From: DUZB01 sp964407525
Lineage (GTDB): Bacteria; Desulfobacterota; DSM-4660; Desulfatiglandales; Desulfatiglandaceae
NCBI GenBank assembly: GCA_964407525.1
Contig: CAYOWC010000263.1
Span: 1 to 7,056 of the forward strand
Length of the DNA stretch: 7,056 bases
Reading direction: 5' to 3'
How positions within the stretch are numbered: position 1 is the first letter of the stretch; every line of letters begins with the position of its first letter. Under the pieces are notes generated by a model. That model saw nothing but the letters and a program-made list of their open reading frames with translations, made no database searches and was not told the DNA's origin. This document shows positions 1 to 5,426 of the stretch, one piece after another. The translations under genes and the position numbers were made by a program.

Positions 1-30
1 TTGAATAAGATGAATGCGGCCAGGTTTTTT

Positions 31-56
31 CCTGACACCTGACACCTGACACCTGG
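31..56. repeat. CCTGACA heptamer tandem repeat (about 3.7 units)
   Basis: Three perfect head-to-tail copies of the 7-mer CCTGACA (31-51) are followed by a partial fourth, CCTGG. CCAGGT at 20-25 can pair with ACCTGG at 51-56, so the array can fold into a weak hairpin. The same heptamer in reverse-complement orientation (AGGTGTC) recurs at 4906-4942, inside the mobile element near the K+ channel gene. The repeat is clear by eye. Its function is unknown. My recollection is that such arrays are dispersed in intergenic DNA of Desulfobacterota-like genomes. Confidence 0.9.
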
Positions 57-210
57 AATCTGAGCATGGTCTACTCGCGAATTGATGAAAATATCACGTT
101 AATCCGATGAGCCAGATTATGAAGGCTTGAAAGCACCTCCCCACGTTGCTGCTTTTTTTGTGATGTACACTGGGTTTCATATTTACTGAAAGGATATATC
201 AAGTACTCCT
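57..210. other. Intergenic leader upstream of the lpxR-like gene
   Basis: No coding region is supported here. A run of seven Ts (153-159) follows GCTGC, but the only stems in front of it are 4-5 bp (AAAGC 130-134 with GCTTT 151-155, or AGCA 132-135 with TGCT 147-150), too weak to call a terminator. TTGTGA (158-163) with TATTTA (180-185) at 16-bp spacing is the best promoter-like pair for the downstream gene, but it is a poor match to consensus at -10. Confidence 0.3.
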
Positions 211-1230
211 ATGCGCGTTCATGGACTCAAGATCATCGGCGTTGTGGCACTCTCCATAGGGGCGCTTCTTATCTTTTCCTTTGCAGAGGCACTGGGGCAG
301 GTGGTCAGCATTCAATTTGAGAATGATTTTTTTGGAGGGGATTCGGACAGGCACTTTACCCACGGCACACGGTTAGAATGGTTGAGTAATCCCATAAAGT
401 CGATAGGCGATAAGGTCGATCAGATCCAGTGGCTTGGCTTCCAAAAGAAGACATCCGATTCCGCTGATGTTCTTGAAACCAGGGTAAGCCTGTCAGTTGG
501 GCAGAACATCTATACTCCGGAGGACACGACTGCGGTTCAATGGGTTCCACATGACAGACCGTATGCCGGCTGGCTCTATCTGGGCTTTGGGATGGAGGCC
601 AACCAGGGAAGTAAACGGAGTGACAAACTTGGTTTGGAAATAGGCATGGTGGGGCCCTATTCGTTCGCTGAGAATGCGCAAAGTTTCTGGCATTCCCTGT
701 TCGGCCTGAATGTTCCCAAAGGGTGGGACAACCAGCTAAATAATGAACCGGGCCTTATTCTTTCCTATAGCCAGATTCGGCGCTATGAGGTTCGCAATCT
801 GTTTTTGGGCTTAAATTTTGATCTGTTGCCGAACGTGGGGGGATCTCTGGGCAACGTGTTTACCTACGCCGAAGCAGGGTTGGCCCTTCGTCTTGGTTCG
901 GATCTTGCCCACGATTTCGGCCCTCCCCGCATTCGTCCCGGTTTTCCAGGGAGCAGCTATTTCCGCCCAAAGAAAGGGTTCCTCTGGTATGTTTTTGCAG
1001 GATTCCAAGGGCGCGCCGTACTCCGGAATATTTTTCTCGATGGAAATACCTTTCAAGACAGCTATTCCGTGAAAAAAAAGCCCTTTGTCGGAAATCTCCA
1101 GGCGGGGCTTGTGGTTCAGTGGAATTCTTTTCGAATCGGCTATACCCAGGTATTGCGCAGCAAAGAGTTTGAAGGACAAGACTTTTCCGATGTCTTCGGT
1201 TCCCTAAGCCTCTCCTATTATTTCCAGTGA
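211..1230 (+). CDS. lpxR: LpxR-family outer-membrane lipid A 3'-O-deacylase (DUF2219)
   Basis: LpxR-type enzymes are outer-membrane beta barrels that remove the 3'-acyloxyacyl chains from lipid A in a Ca2+-dependent reaction, remodelling LPS. The protein is 339 aa, close to the roughly 320 aa of Salmonella LpxR. Residues 1-27 look like a signal peptide: a basic start, a hydrophobic core, then Ala-Glu-Ala as cleavage site. The mature N-terminus carries the family hallmark FENDFFGG (36-43), with the Asn38-Asp39 pair matching the active-site Asn/Asp, and then HFTHGTRLEW (48-57). Further motifs are HDRPYAGWLYLG (114-125), FWHSLFG with His161 as the likely catalytic His, PKGWDNQLNNEP (169-180), and FLDGNTFQDSYSV (275-287). 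The C-terminus SLSLSYYFQ is a barrel-like terminal strand. An in-frame stop at 187-189 forces a start at 211 or later. The only SD-like sequence (AAGGA, 190-194) is rather far, so initiation may be weak. The gene converges with the next one. Specificity for the 3' position is inferred from the family. Confidence 0.88.
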   Translation: MRVHGLKIIGVVALSIGALLIFSFAEALGQVVSIQFENDFFGGDSDRHFTHGTRLEWLSNPIKSIGDKVDQIQWLGFQKKTSDSADVLETRVSLSVGQNIYTPEDTTAVQWVPHDRPYAGWLYLGFGMEANQGSKRSDKLGLEIGMVGPYSFAENAQSFWHSLFGLNVPKGWDNQLNNEPGLILSYSQIRRYEVRNLFLGLNFDLLPNVGGSLGNVFTYAEAGLALRLGSDLAHDFGPPRIRPGFPGSSYFRPKKGFLWYVFAGFQGRAVLRNIFLDGNTFQDSYSVKKKPFVGNLQAGLVVQWNSFRIGYTQVLRSKEFEGQDFSDVFGSLSLSYYFQ

Positions 1231-1236
1231 TTCTTT

Positions 1237-1256
1237 CATAAATTCGGGCATTTATG
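1237..1256. terminator. Small AT-rich inverted repeat between convergent genes
   Basis: CATAAAT and ATTTATG form a perfect 7-bp stem around a 6-nt loop (TCGGGC), six bases after the lpxR-like stop and 17 bases beyond the stop of the opposing gene. It lies where a shared terminator is expected. The stem is AT-rich and no T-tract follows it on either strand, so a true intrinsic terminator is doubtful. Confidence 0.25.
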
Positions 1257-1273
1257 CGGATGGTATTGCTTCT

Positions 1274-2905
1274 TTATGGGGTTTCTTTTGTTATTGATTC
1301 CCGTATCTGCGGAGATAGGGCAGCCATGATAGAATCTGATTCTTTAAAGCTTCCCACGAGAACGAGCGCCGCTGCAACGAAGAATTCCACTTCCGGGTAG
1401 GTCAGGAAAGTCCACTGGATCTTATCAATGCTGAACAAGAACCAGCAACAGAAAGCAACCATGAGGGTGATGCGAAGTTTCTTGAATGCGGACCTATAAC
1501 CACTTTCTTCAAATCTTCTCTGGAATGCCTCAATCATCATGGTCAGAGAGATCATGGGCAATAAAACGGCTCGCGGACCCGGCTTGATGTTAAAGAAGTC
1601 CAGCACAGAGACGGTGATCGCTAAACTGAGCACGACAAAAAGAAGAACCAGGCTCAAACGGGACATTTTATTGAGATTCAATCGATTAAAAAGTGTGCGG
1701 CCTCCCAACCCGATGATTATGATCACGAGAAACACGGTAATCCCGGGCAACCATTGCACATCAACAAAGCTCATGCCGATCAAGGCTGGGATGAAGTATC
1801 CGAAAGATTTGAGTCCGAATATGTTGCTGAAAATGGAAATCACCAGTCCTCCCAAGGGGAGCAGGAGAATGAGCGCGACCGCGTCTGAGAGCCGCGGGGG
1901 AAGGCTTGTCAAATCCAGAATGGTAAGAATCTGACTATCGCTGGAAAGAGCTGTTTTCGAAACGGGCGCCTTGCGTTTCACCGCGCACTGCATGTTCAGG
2001 CCTTTGACATCCGATACTTCCATGATCGTCGTCCGACCGCGTTGAAGAGGTAGATAACAGGTCCCAAGATTATGGCGCACTTTGAGTGCCGGGTCATATG
2101 ATCTCCACGTTCCATCAACATGGGCCTCCACCCAGCGATGGGGTTGTGTCAACGGGGCATCGGTAAAGAGCAAGCCCGATACCACCCGGGCCGGTATGCC
2201 CGCAGCACGGCAGAGCGCGACCATGGTTCTTGCCCTGCCCAGGACGGTTCCCTGTCTTTGCTCTATCACACCGACAGTGTTGGAAAGCATCGGGTCTAAT
2301 TTCTGGCCTTTCTCCCTGCTTGAAGCGCTCTTGATTTCTTCACAATAGGAGGAAATTCGAAGCAGGGTCTTTTCCGGATTATCCCCTTCTGACCGTATCC
2401 TGGACAATGTATTCAAGACGACAGGGCTGTCTGCCTGGATGCCTTCCCCGTCGCGAAGGATGTTTTCGATGGTTTCCGGAGTCAATATCTCTGATTTGAA
2501 AGGGGGTGTAACGTCTCCTTCCTCTATCAGAACATCAAATTGTGCCTCAAAGCGAGCCGTTTTGGACTGTGGCGGGCTGAAGATACGGACTGCTCGTTTA
2601 TGGCTCTCCTGGTTTTGAGTGAAGGAGACTTCCATTTGAGAATGGGTAAATCTCTCTGTCAGGATTTGGAAATTGGTGTGACTCGTGGGGAGAACCACCC
2701 ACCCCACGGTAGCCTCTCCACTTGGCCGGAACTTGATGGAATAACTGATACTCCAGTGACTCTGCAGATTCTGCGGGTGGGTGGACCGGGTTGTGATGAG
2801 GCGCAGTCCCATCGCGGCAACGCCCGTAAAAACCAGGGCGGATACCGAGAGTATTACGAGCCCCATTTTCACATTAAGGCGGGATATGCTTCTTGTTTGG
2901 TTCAT
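1274..2905 (-). CDS. UUP1-type membrane protein: inactive transglutaminase domain fused to seven TM helices
   Basis: The 543-aa protein has an N-terminal signal anchor (about 13-36), an extracytoplasmic transglutaminase-like region (about 45-310) and a block of seven predicted TM helices (about 342-362, 367-384, 386-402, 415-437, 443-460, 477-493, 503-519). This is the order of the Pfam pair Transglut_i_TM and 7TM_transglut. The core segment TMVALCRAAGIPARVVSGLL (227-246) is typical of transglutaminases, and His257 (HRWVEAHV) and Asp271 (YDPA) match the His and Asp of the triad. The catalytic Cys position is Val221 (GTVLGRA), so the fold is probably a binding domain, not an enzyme. Family members usually neighbour a RimK-like ATP-grasp ligase and a retropepsin-like protease thought to build or process a peptide tag. 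Neither is in this window, and the downstream side is closed by the convergent lpxR-like gene. The start ATG is preceded by GGTGGA nine bases upstream. The ligand is unknown. Confidence 0.88.
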   Translation of the reverse strand: MNQTRSISRLNVKMGLVILSVSALVFTGVAAMGLRLITTRSTHPQNLQSHWSISYSIKFRPSGEATVGWVVLPTSHTNFQILTERFTHSQMEVSFTQNQESHKRAVRIFSPPQSKTARFEAQFDVLIEEGDVTPPFKSEILTPETIENILRDGEGIQADSPVVLNTLSRIRSEGDNPEKTLLRISSYCEEIKSASSREKGQKLDPMLSNTVGVIEQRQGTVLGRARTMVALCRAAGIPARVVSGLLFTDAPLTQPHRWVEAHVDGTWRSYDPALKVRHNLGTCYLPLQRGRTTIMEVSDVKGLNMQCAVKRKAPVSKTALSSDSQILTILDLTSLPPRLSDAVALILLLPLGGLVISIFSNIFGLKSFGYFIPALIGMSFVDVQWLPGITVFLVIIIIGLGGRTLFNRLNLNKMSRLSLVLLFVVLSLAITVSVLDFFNIKPGPRAVLLPMISLTMMIEAFQRRFEESGYRSAFKKLRITLMVAFCCWFLFSIDKIQWTFLTYPEVEFFVAAALVLVGSFKESDSIMAALSPQIRESITKETP

Positions 2906-2921
2906 CTTGTCAAATCCACCA

Positions 2922-3047
2922 TTACGGATTTTTCTTTGGTGACGGTACTGTTTCCAGATACCCGCTCACGTAACGTTCCGCCGGCCCCAGCGCCCTCAGG
3001 CAACTGATCATCAAGTGGGCGAAATCCTGACTCCTTTTTCGGTAGCC
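2922..3047 (-). pseudogene. Remnant of a transglutaminase catalytic core
   Basis: In the gap between the K+ channel and UUP1-type genes, the frame that continues past the channel's stop codon encodes about 40 residues with strong resemblance to bacterial transglutaminase-family proteins. SQDFAHLMISCLRALG (3032-2985) is followed by ERYVSGYLETVP (2978-2943), then a stop at 2924-2922. Intact relatives, as I recall them, read like GVCQDFAHLMIACLRSLG, then ARYVSGYLET, then GADASHAW with the catalytic His. Here the Cys position is Ser (AGT at 3032-3030, one base from TGT). The N-terminal domain and the His/Asp half are missing, and no start codon or ribosome site serves the fragment. It is therefore a decayed, probably non-expressed gene piece. 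It differs from the intact neighbour's core (TMVALCRAAGIPARVVSGLL), so it is not a recent duplication of that gene. Full-length relatives often occur in peptide-ligase gene clusters. Confidence 0.72.
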
Positions 3048-3068
3048 AGTACCTGTTCCACTGAGCTG

Positions 3069-4754
3069 TCACCCTTCTGAGTACATCTTAAAAAACTGTT
3101 TTTCCGCCTCATCGGTGCCAATGAGAATTAACTCATTATTCTCATGAAGGCAAACAGAGGGGTCCGGGTTAATGACCATCTTCCCATCCTGATTGGTGGC
3201 GATGACGCTGCAGCCCGTTTCCAGACGGATCCGGCTCTCTGCCAAAGATTTGCCCTTCAGAGAGGCGTGAACGCCGACACGGAATACGTTTAACCCTTCG
3301 GCAAGCATCAGCACCTCATCGGGTTTCAGAAGATTAAGAATTGTATTGGCCGCCAGAGAGGCATACGACATCACCAGGTCGGCCCCGGCTGTGTGCATCT
3401 TTGAGATACTTCTGTCGAGCGTCGCCCGACTGATGATCTGGATATCGGGCCGCAACCTCCGGCAGTAGATGGTCAGGTAGATATTGGTGGGATCGTCATG
3501 GGTCGTGATGATAACCGATGGGGCCTCCTTGATCCCTGCCCGCTCCAGGGTGTTGATGTCCGCGGCGCTTCCATAGATATACCTATTATCTTCCACGAGC
3601 CGCTTGTTTTTTTCAATAATCCGATAATCGATATCCTCCTCTTCCAGGGTCTCCGCTGCAGCACGTCCAACCCGGCCGCCGCCCAGAATAAGAACCGGCG
3701 CCCGTGATTGTTGATGCCCCCCGAAATGATCATCGTAGTTCTTGAGTTGTTCCGCGGTTCCAGCCATTAGAAGAACGGTCGTGGCATTGATCCGTGTTGC
3801 CGCCGCAGGGTTTTCAAAAGTACCCCTTTCCCAAATACCCACAACCGTAAGACCCGTTGTCTCGCGCAGCCTACTTTGCTGGATGGTTTTGCCCACAAGC
3901 GTTGTTCTCATGGCGGGGGCTTCCGCCAGAAGAAGAGAATCGATGCTTCCAATGACGTTTGCCCGGGCGCTCGTCTTGAGTACCCGTCTCGACAATGATT
4001 GGCCCAGTAATGTCATGAATTGGAAAACGTGCGTGCTGCCAGCGAGCTGCAAAATATCCACGGAATCATCCAGATCGGCGTTGGCAACAATCGACACCGC
4101 TTTGGAGACTTCCCGAACGGTGAAGGCGATGTTCGTATTCATCATGTCGTTAATATTGGCGACCACCAGGGTGGCTTTGTCTACATTGAGGCATCTGTAG
4201 GTCTCCGGATCACCCAACTCACCCACCACCACCTTATAGTCCAGATCGATCAGCTCCAGCGCTTTTTTTACATCCTCCATGACAATGACATATTCGTACT
4301 GATAGTGTCTCAGTCTGTCCACAAGATTCATGGTGATGGGATCGTAGTTGGTCAGGATGACATGGCCTTTCATGTCGTCGGGCACCTTTCGAGGCGCCCT
4401 GGCTTTTGTTTGCGCCTCCAGCCATGGTGCGTAAAAGAACTGGATGAAAGTGAAGGGAAGCATGATGAGAAGCAGTATGATGCCGGACAGGAGCACCAGC
4501 ATGGAAAACAGCTTACCCAGATCCGAATCGAAGGTAATATCTCCGAAACCGAGGGTAGACATGACCGTAAGGGTCCAATAAAAACCTGTAATCCAGCTGA
4601 ACGTCTTGTTTTCCAGAACCATTATAAAATGGAACAGGACGCTGTAAACAGTGACCATGGTTATCAGGAGAAGAAGAAACTTCAGCAACATCTTGATGTT
4701 TCGTTCACTTGTCCCTGTGATCATATAGGCGATCTGTCCAAAAAGAAATTTCAT
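3069..4754 (-). CDS. Two-TM potassium channel with tandem RCK (TrkA-N/TrkA-C) units
   Basis: The 561-aa protein is an inner-membrane K+ channel subunit. TM1 spans about 22-44, a pore helix precedes the filter TLGFGD (67-72; classical form TVGYGD), and TM2 spans about 80-107. Two cytoplasmic RCK units follow. In the first TrkA-N fold (about 129-245) the nucleotide loop is degenerate (LTNYDPIT, 134-141), with acidic E160-D161 at the end of beta-2. TrkA-C 1 lies at about 275-340. The second TrkA-N fold (about 352-470) retains an intact GGGRVG loop (358-363) with Glu381, and TrkA-C 2 lies at about 483-558. Such RCK gating rings respond to nucleotides, Ca2+ or c-di-AMP; the ligand cannot be told here, though only the second unit looks able to bind NAD(H). 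Having both RCKs in one chain resembles BK/GsuK-type channels more than single-RCK MthK. AAAGG six bases before the ATG supports the start. A MITE-like insertion lies upstream. Confidence 0.93.
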   Translation of the reverse strand: MKFLFGQIAYMITGTSERNIKMLLKFLLLLITMVTVYSVLFHFIMVLENKTFSWITGFYWTLTVMSTLGFGDITFDSDLGKLFSMLVLLSGIILLLIMLPFTFIQFFYAPWLEAQTKARAPRKVPDDMKGHVILTNYDPITMNLVDRLRHYQYEYVIVMEDVKKALELIDLDYKVVVGELGDPETYRCLNVDKATLVVANINDMMNTNIAFTVREVSKAVSIVANADLDDSVDILQLAGSTHVFQFMTLLGQSLSRRVLKTSARANVIGSIDSLLLAEAPAMRTTLVGKTIQQSRLRETTGLTVVGIWERGTFENPAAATRINATTVLLMAGTAEQLKNYDDHFGGHQQSRAPVLILGGGRVGRAAAETLEEEDIDYRIIEKNKRLVEDNRYIYGSAADINTLERAGIKEAPSVIITTHDDPTNIYLTIYCRRLRPDIQIISRATLDRSISKMHTAGADLVMSYASLAANTILNLLKPDEVLMLAEGLNVFRVGVHASLKGKSLAESRIRLETGCSVIATNQDGKMVINPDPSVCLHENNELILIGTDEAEKQFFKMYSEG

Positions 4755-4819
4755 GATAGGCCTTTCTTTGTTCGCCTGCCCCGTAACTCTTTAAAAGATC
4801 ATGGGGACATTGGAGACAT

Positions 4820-4848
4820 GGAATACCCCGGGGCACCAGCCCTTTCAA
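4820..4848 (-). promoter_or_regulatory. Possible hybrid sigma-70 promoter for the K+ channel gene
   Basis: Reading leftward, TTGAAA (4848-4843) is followed after exactly 17 bp by TATTCC (4825-4820), about 65 bases before the channel ATG. The -35-like hexamer lies inside the terminal inverted repeat of the mobile element and the -10-like hexamer lies in flanking DNA. If real, the insertion helped make the promoter. The -10 matches only three of six consensus bases, and the GC-rich palindrome CCCCGGGG (4826-4833) lies in the spacer, so this is tentative. Confidence 0.22.
4827..4836. repeat. Left target-site duplication of the MITE-like element
   Basis: CCCGGGGCAC directly abuts the left terminal inverted repeat and is repeated exactly, in the same orientation, at 5071-5080 directly beyond the right terminal inverted repeat. 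A perfect direct repeat at both outer boundaries is what a transposition event leaves behind. Confidence 0.85.
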
Positions 4849-4850
4849 GG
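4837..4850. repeat. Left 14-bp terminal inverted repeat
   Basis: CAGCCCTTTCAAGG is the exact reverse complement of CCTTGAAAGGGCTG at 5057-5070. Similarity stops immediately inside the 14 bp at both ends. Confidence 0.9.
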
Positions 4851-4905
4851 TGACTCCTAACCTGGACGATTTGGAGATAAGGCTTAGGATATTAGCCTAT
4901 GTTGC

Positions 4906-4942
4906 AGTTTCAGGTGTCAGGTGTCAGTGTTCAGGTTTCAGG
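4906..4942. repeat. AGGTGTC-type degenerate heptamer array
   Basis: Successive units read AGTTTC, AGGTGTC, AGGTGTC, AGTGTTC, AGGTTTC and AGG, giving a 7-bp period with variants. AGGTGTC is the reverse complement of the unit GACACCT found in the array at 31-56. The array lies in the middle of the MITE-like element. Confidence 0.85.
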
Positions 4943-4996
4943 AATAAAGCAATTCTGTCCATTAATATTTGTTGAAACACCTTATACCTGACACCT
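4912..4996. repeat. Inverted repeat centred on the MITE-like element
   Basis: AGGTGTCAGGT (4912-4922) and ACCTGACACCT (4986-4996) are perfect 11-bp reverse complements. Inside them, GTTTCA (4935-4940) pairs with TGAAAC (4973-4978), giving a bulged hairpin with a loop of about 30 nt. Its midpoint (4954) coincides with the midpoint of the 4837-5070 element. Confidence 0.7.
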
Positions 4997-5056
4997 AAAT
5001 GCTCTGAACCCGATTTTTATCTATAAACTCTATCTATTACCTGATTTCGATAACCG

Positions 5057-5070
5057 CCTTGAAAGGGCTG
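5057..5070. repeat. Right 14-bp terminal inverted repeat
   Basis: CCTTGAAAGGGCTG is the perfect reverse complement of 4837-4850. Like the left end it presents an outward-facing TTGAAA, here pointing antisense into the 3' end of the PII-like gene. Confidence 0.9.
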
Positions 5071-5080
5071 CCCGGGGCAC
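5071..5080. repeat. Right target-site duplication of the MITE-like element
   Basis: CCCGGGGCAC is the second exact copy of 4827-4836 and ends at the base next to the PII-like gene's TAA stop. Collapsing the two copies restores a pre-insertion junction containing the palindrome CCCCGGGG. Confidence 0.85.
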
Positions 5081-5425
5081 TTATGAGCTTTCTTCCGCTT
5101 TTTCTTTGAAATATTTTATCTGGCTTTGCAGGCCTACGGCACGTTCCACGTCCACGACAAACGCTATGCCCGTGCCTGGTTCTTTAAATCGTCCGGCCTC
5201 GTAAATGGCTTTGAGTACGGAATCCACCAGGCCTTCTTCAAGGAGAAAAAGGACCACATCGGTCTGGGCTTCAAGGGTCAGGCCGAAGAAGGTCTTTGCT
5301 TCGTGTATGCCCGTCCCGCGGGCCGGAATGATAGTGGCTCCTGTTCCGCCGGATGCCTTGGCGGCATCTACGATTCGATCGGTCTCCGTTGTCTTTACCA
5401 TTGCGACAATCAAATTTAGTTTCAT
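5081..5425 (-). CDS. PII-like signalling protein (GlnB/GlnK superfamily), DUF1538-associated
   Basis: The 114-aa length and ferredoxin-like pattern match PII proteins: a first strand KLNLIVAMVK (2-11), a helix (15-25), a second strand with ATIIPARGTG (30-39), a T-loop region (about 37-55), a third strand DVVLFLLEE (56-64), a helix (67-77), the glycine-containing B-loop FKEPGTGIAFVVDVERAVGL (80-99), and a charged tail. Canonical PII trimers bind ATP/ADP and 2-oxoglutarate and insert the T-loop into transporters or enzymes. This T-loop is divergent and has no Tyr, so GlnD-type uridylylation at Tyr51 is not expected. The start is well supported: GGGAGGA lies just ahead of the ATG, inside the last codons of the upstream DUF1538 gene, and only one base separates that gene's TGA from this ATG, so translation is probably coupled. 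The context suggests it regulates the DUF1538 proteins. The effector is unknown. Confidence 0.84.
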   Translation of the reverse strand: MKLNLIVAMVKTTETDRIVDAAKASGGTGATIIPARGTGIHEAKTFFGLTLEAQTDVVLFLLEEGLVDSVLKAIYEAGRFKEPGTGIAFVVDVERAVGLQSQIKYFKEKAEESS

Positions 5426-5426
5426 C

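Larger units (their letters stand above)
4837..5070. mobile_element. MITE-like non-autonomous insertion, 234 bp
   Basis: The element is bounded by perfect 14-bp terminal inverted repeats (4837-4850 and 5057-5070) and by a perfect 10-bp direct repeat in the flanks (4827-4836 and 5071-5080). It encodes no protein and must have been mobilised in trans by a DDE-type transposase not present in the window. A 10-bp duplication is compatible with several IS families (for example ISAs1 or subgroups of IS4); the terminal bases do not let me assign one. The interior carries a heptamer array (4906-4942) and an opposing arm (4986-4996) that can fold as a hairpin centred on the element. It inserted right at the stop codon of the PII-like gene (TAA at 5083-5081), between that gene and the K+ channel gene. 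The undisturbed duplication suggests a fairly recent insertion. Confidence 0.82.

Noticed and set aside
65..109. Short open frame beginning MVYSRIDENITLIR upstream of the lpxR-like gene
   Set aside because: It is only 14 codons, has no recognisable ribosome site and no confident family match.
126..139. GCTTGAAAGCACCT resembles the element's inverted end CCTTGAAAGGGCTG, suggesting a second degraded element next to the 31-56 array
   Set aside because: Only about 9 of 14 positions agree, there is no matching opposite end or flanking duplication in view, and the DNA between it and the heptamers is not similar to the element's interior.
130..159. Possible intrinsic terminator with a T7 tract
   Set aside because: Available stems are only 4-5 bp with long loops, so the hairpin is too weak to support the call.
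1274..2905. Reading this gene as an active transglutaminase or protease
   Set aside because: The residue at the catalytic Cys position is Val221, and the domain order matches the inactive transglutaminase-7TM family.
2540..3007. Plus-strand open frame of 155 codons opposite the UUP1-type gene start and the fossil region
   Set aside because: It is antisense to a strongly supported gene and to the transglutaminase remnant, with no recognisable motif.
4020..4853. Long plus-strand open frame opposite the K+ channel gene (277 codons)
   Set aside because: It lies antisense to a clearly identified channel, has low-complexity His/Gln-rich composition typical of a shadow frame, and shows no domain.
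4855..4889. TCCTAA and TTAGGA inverted hexamers as an operator
   Set aside because: The arms are 6 bp and about 23 bp apart inside the mobile element; nothing else supports a binding site.
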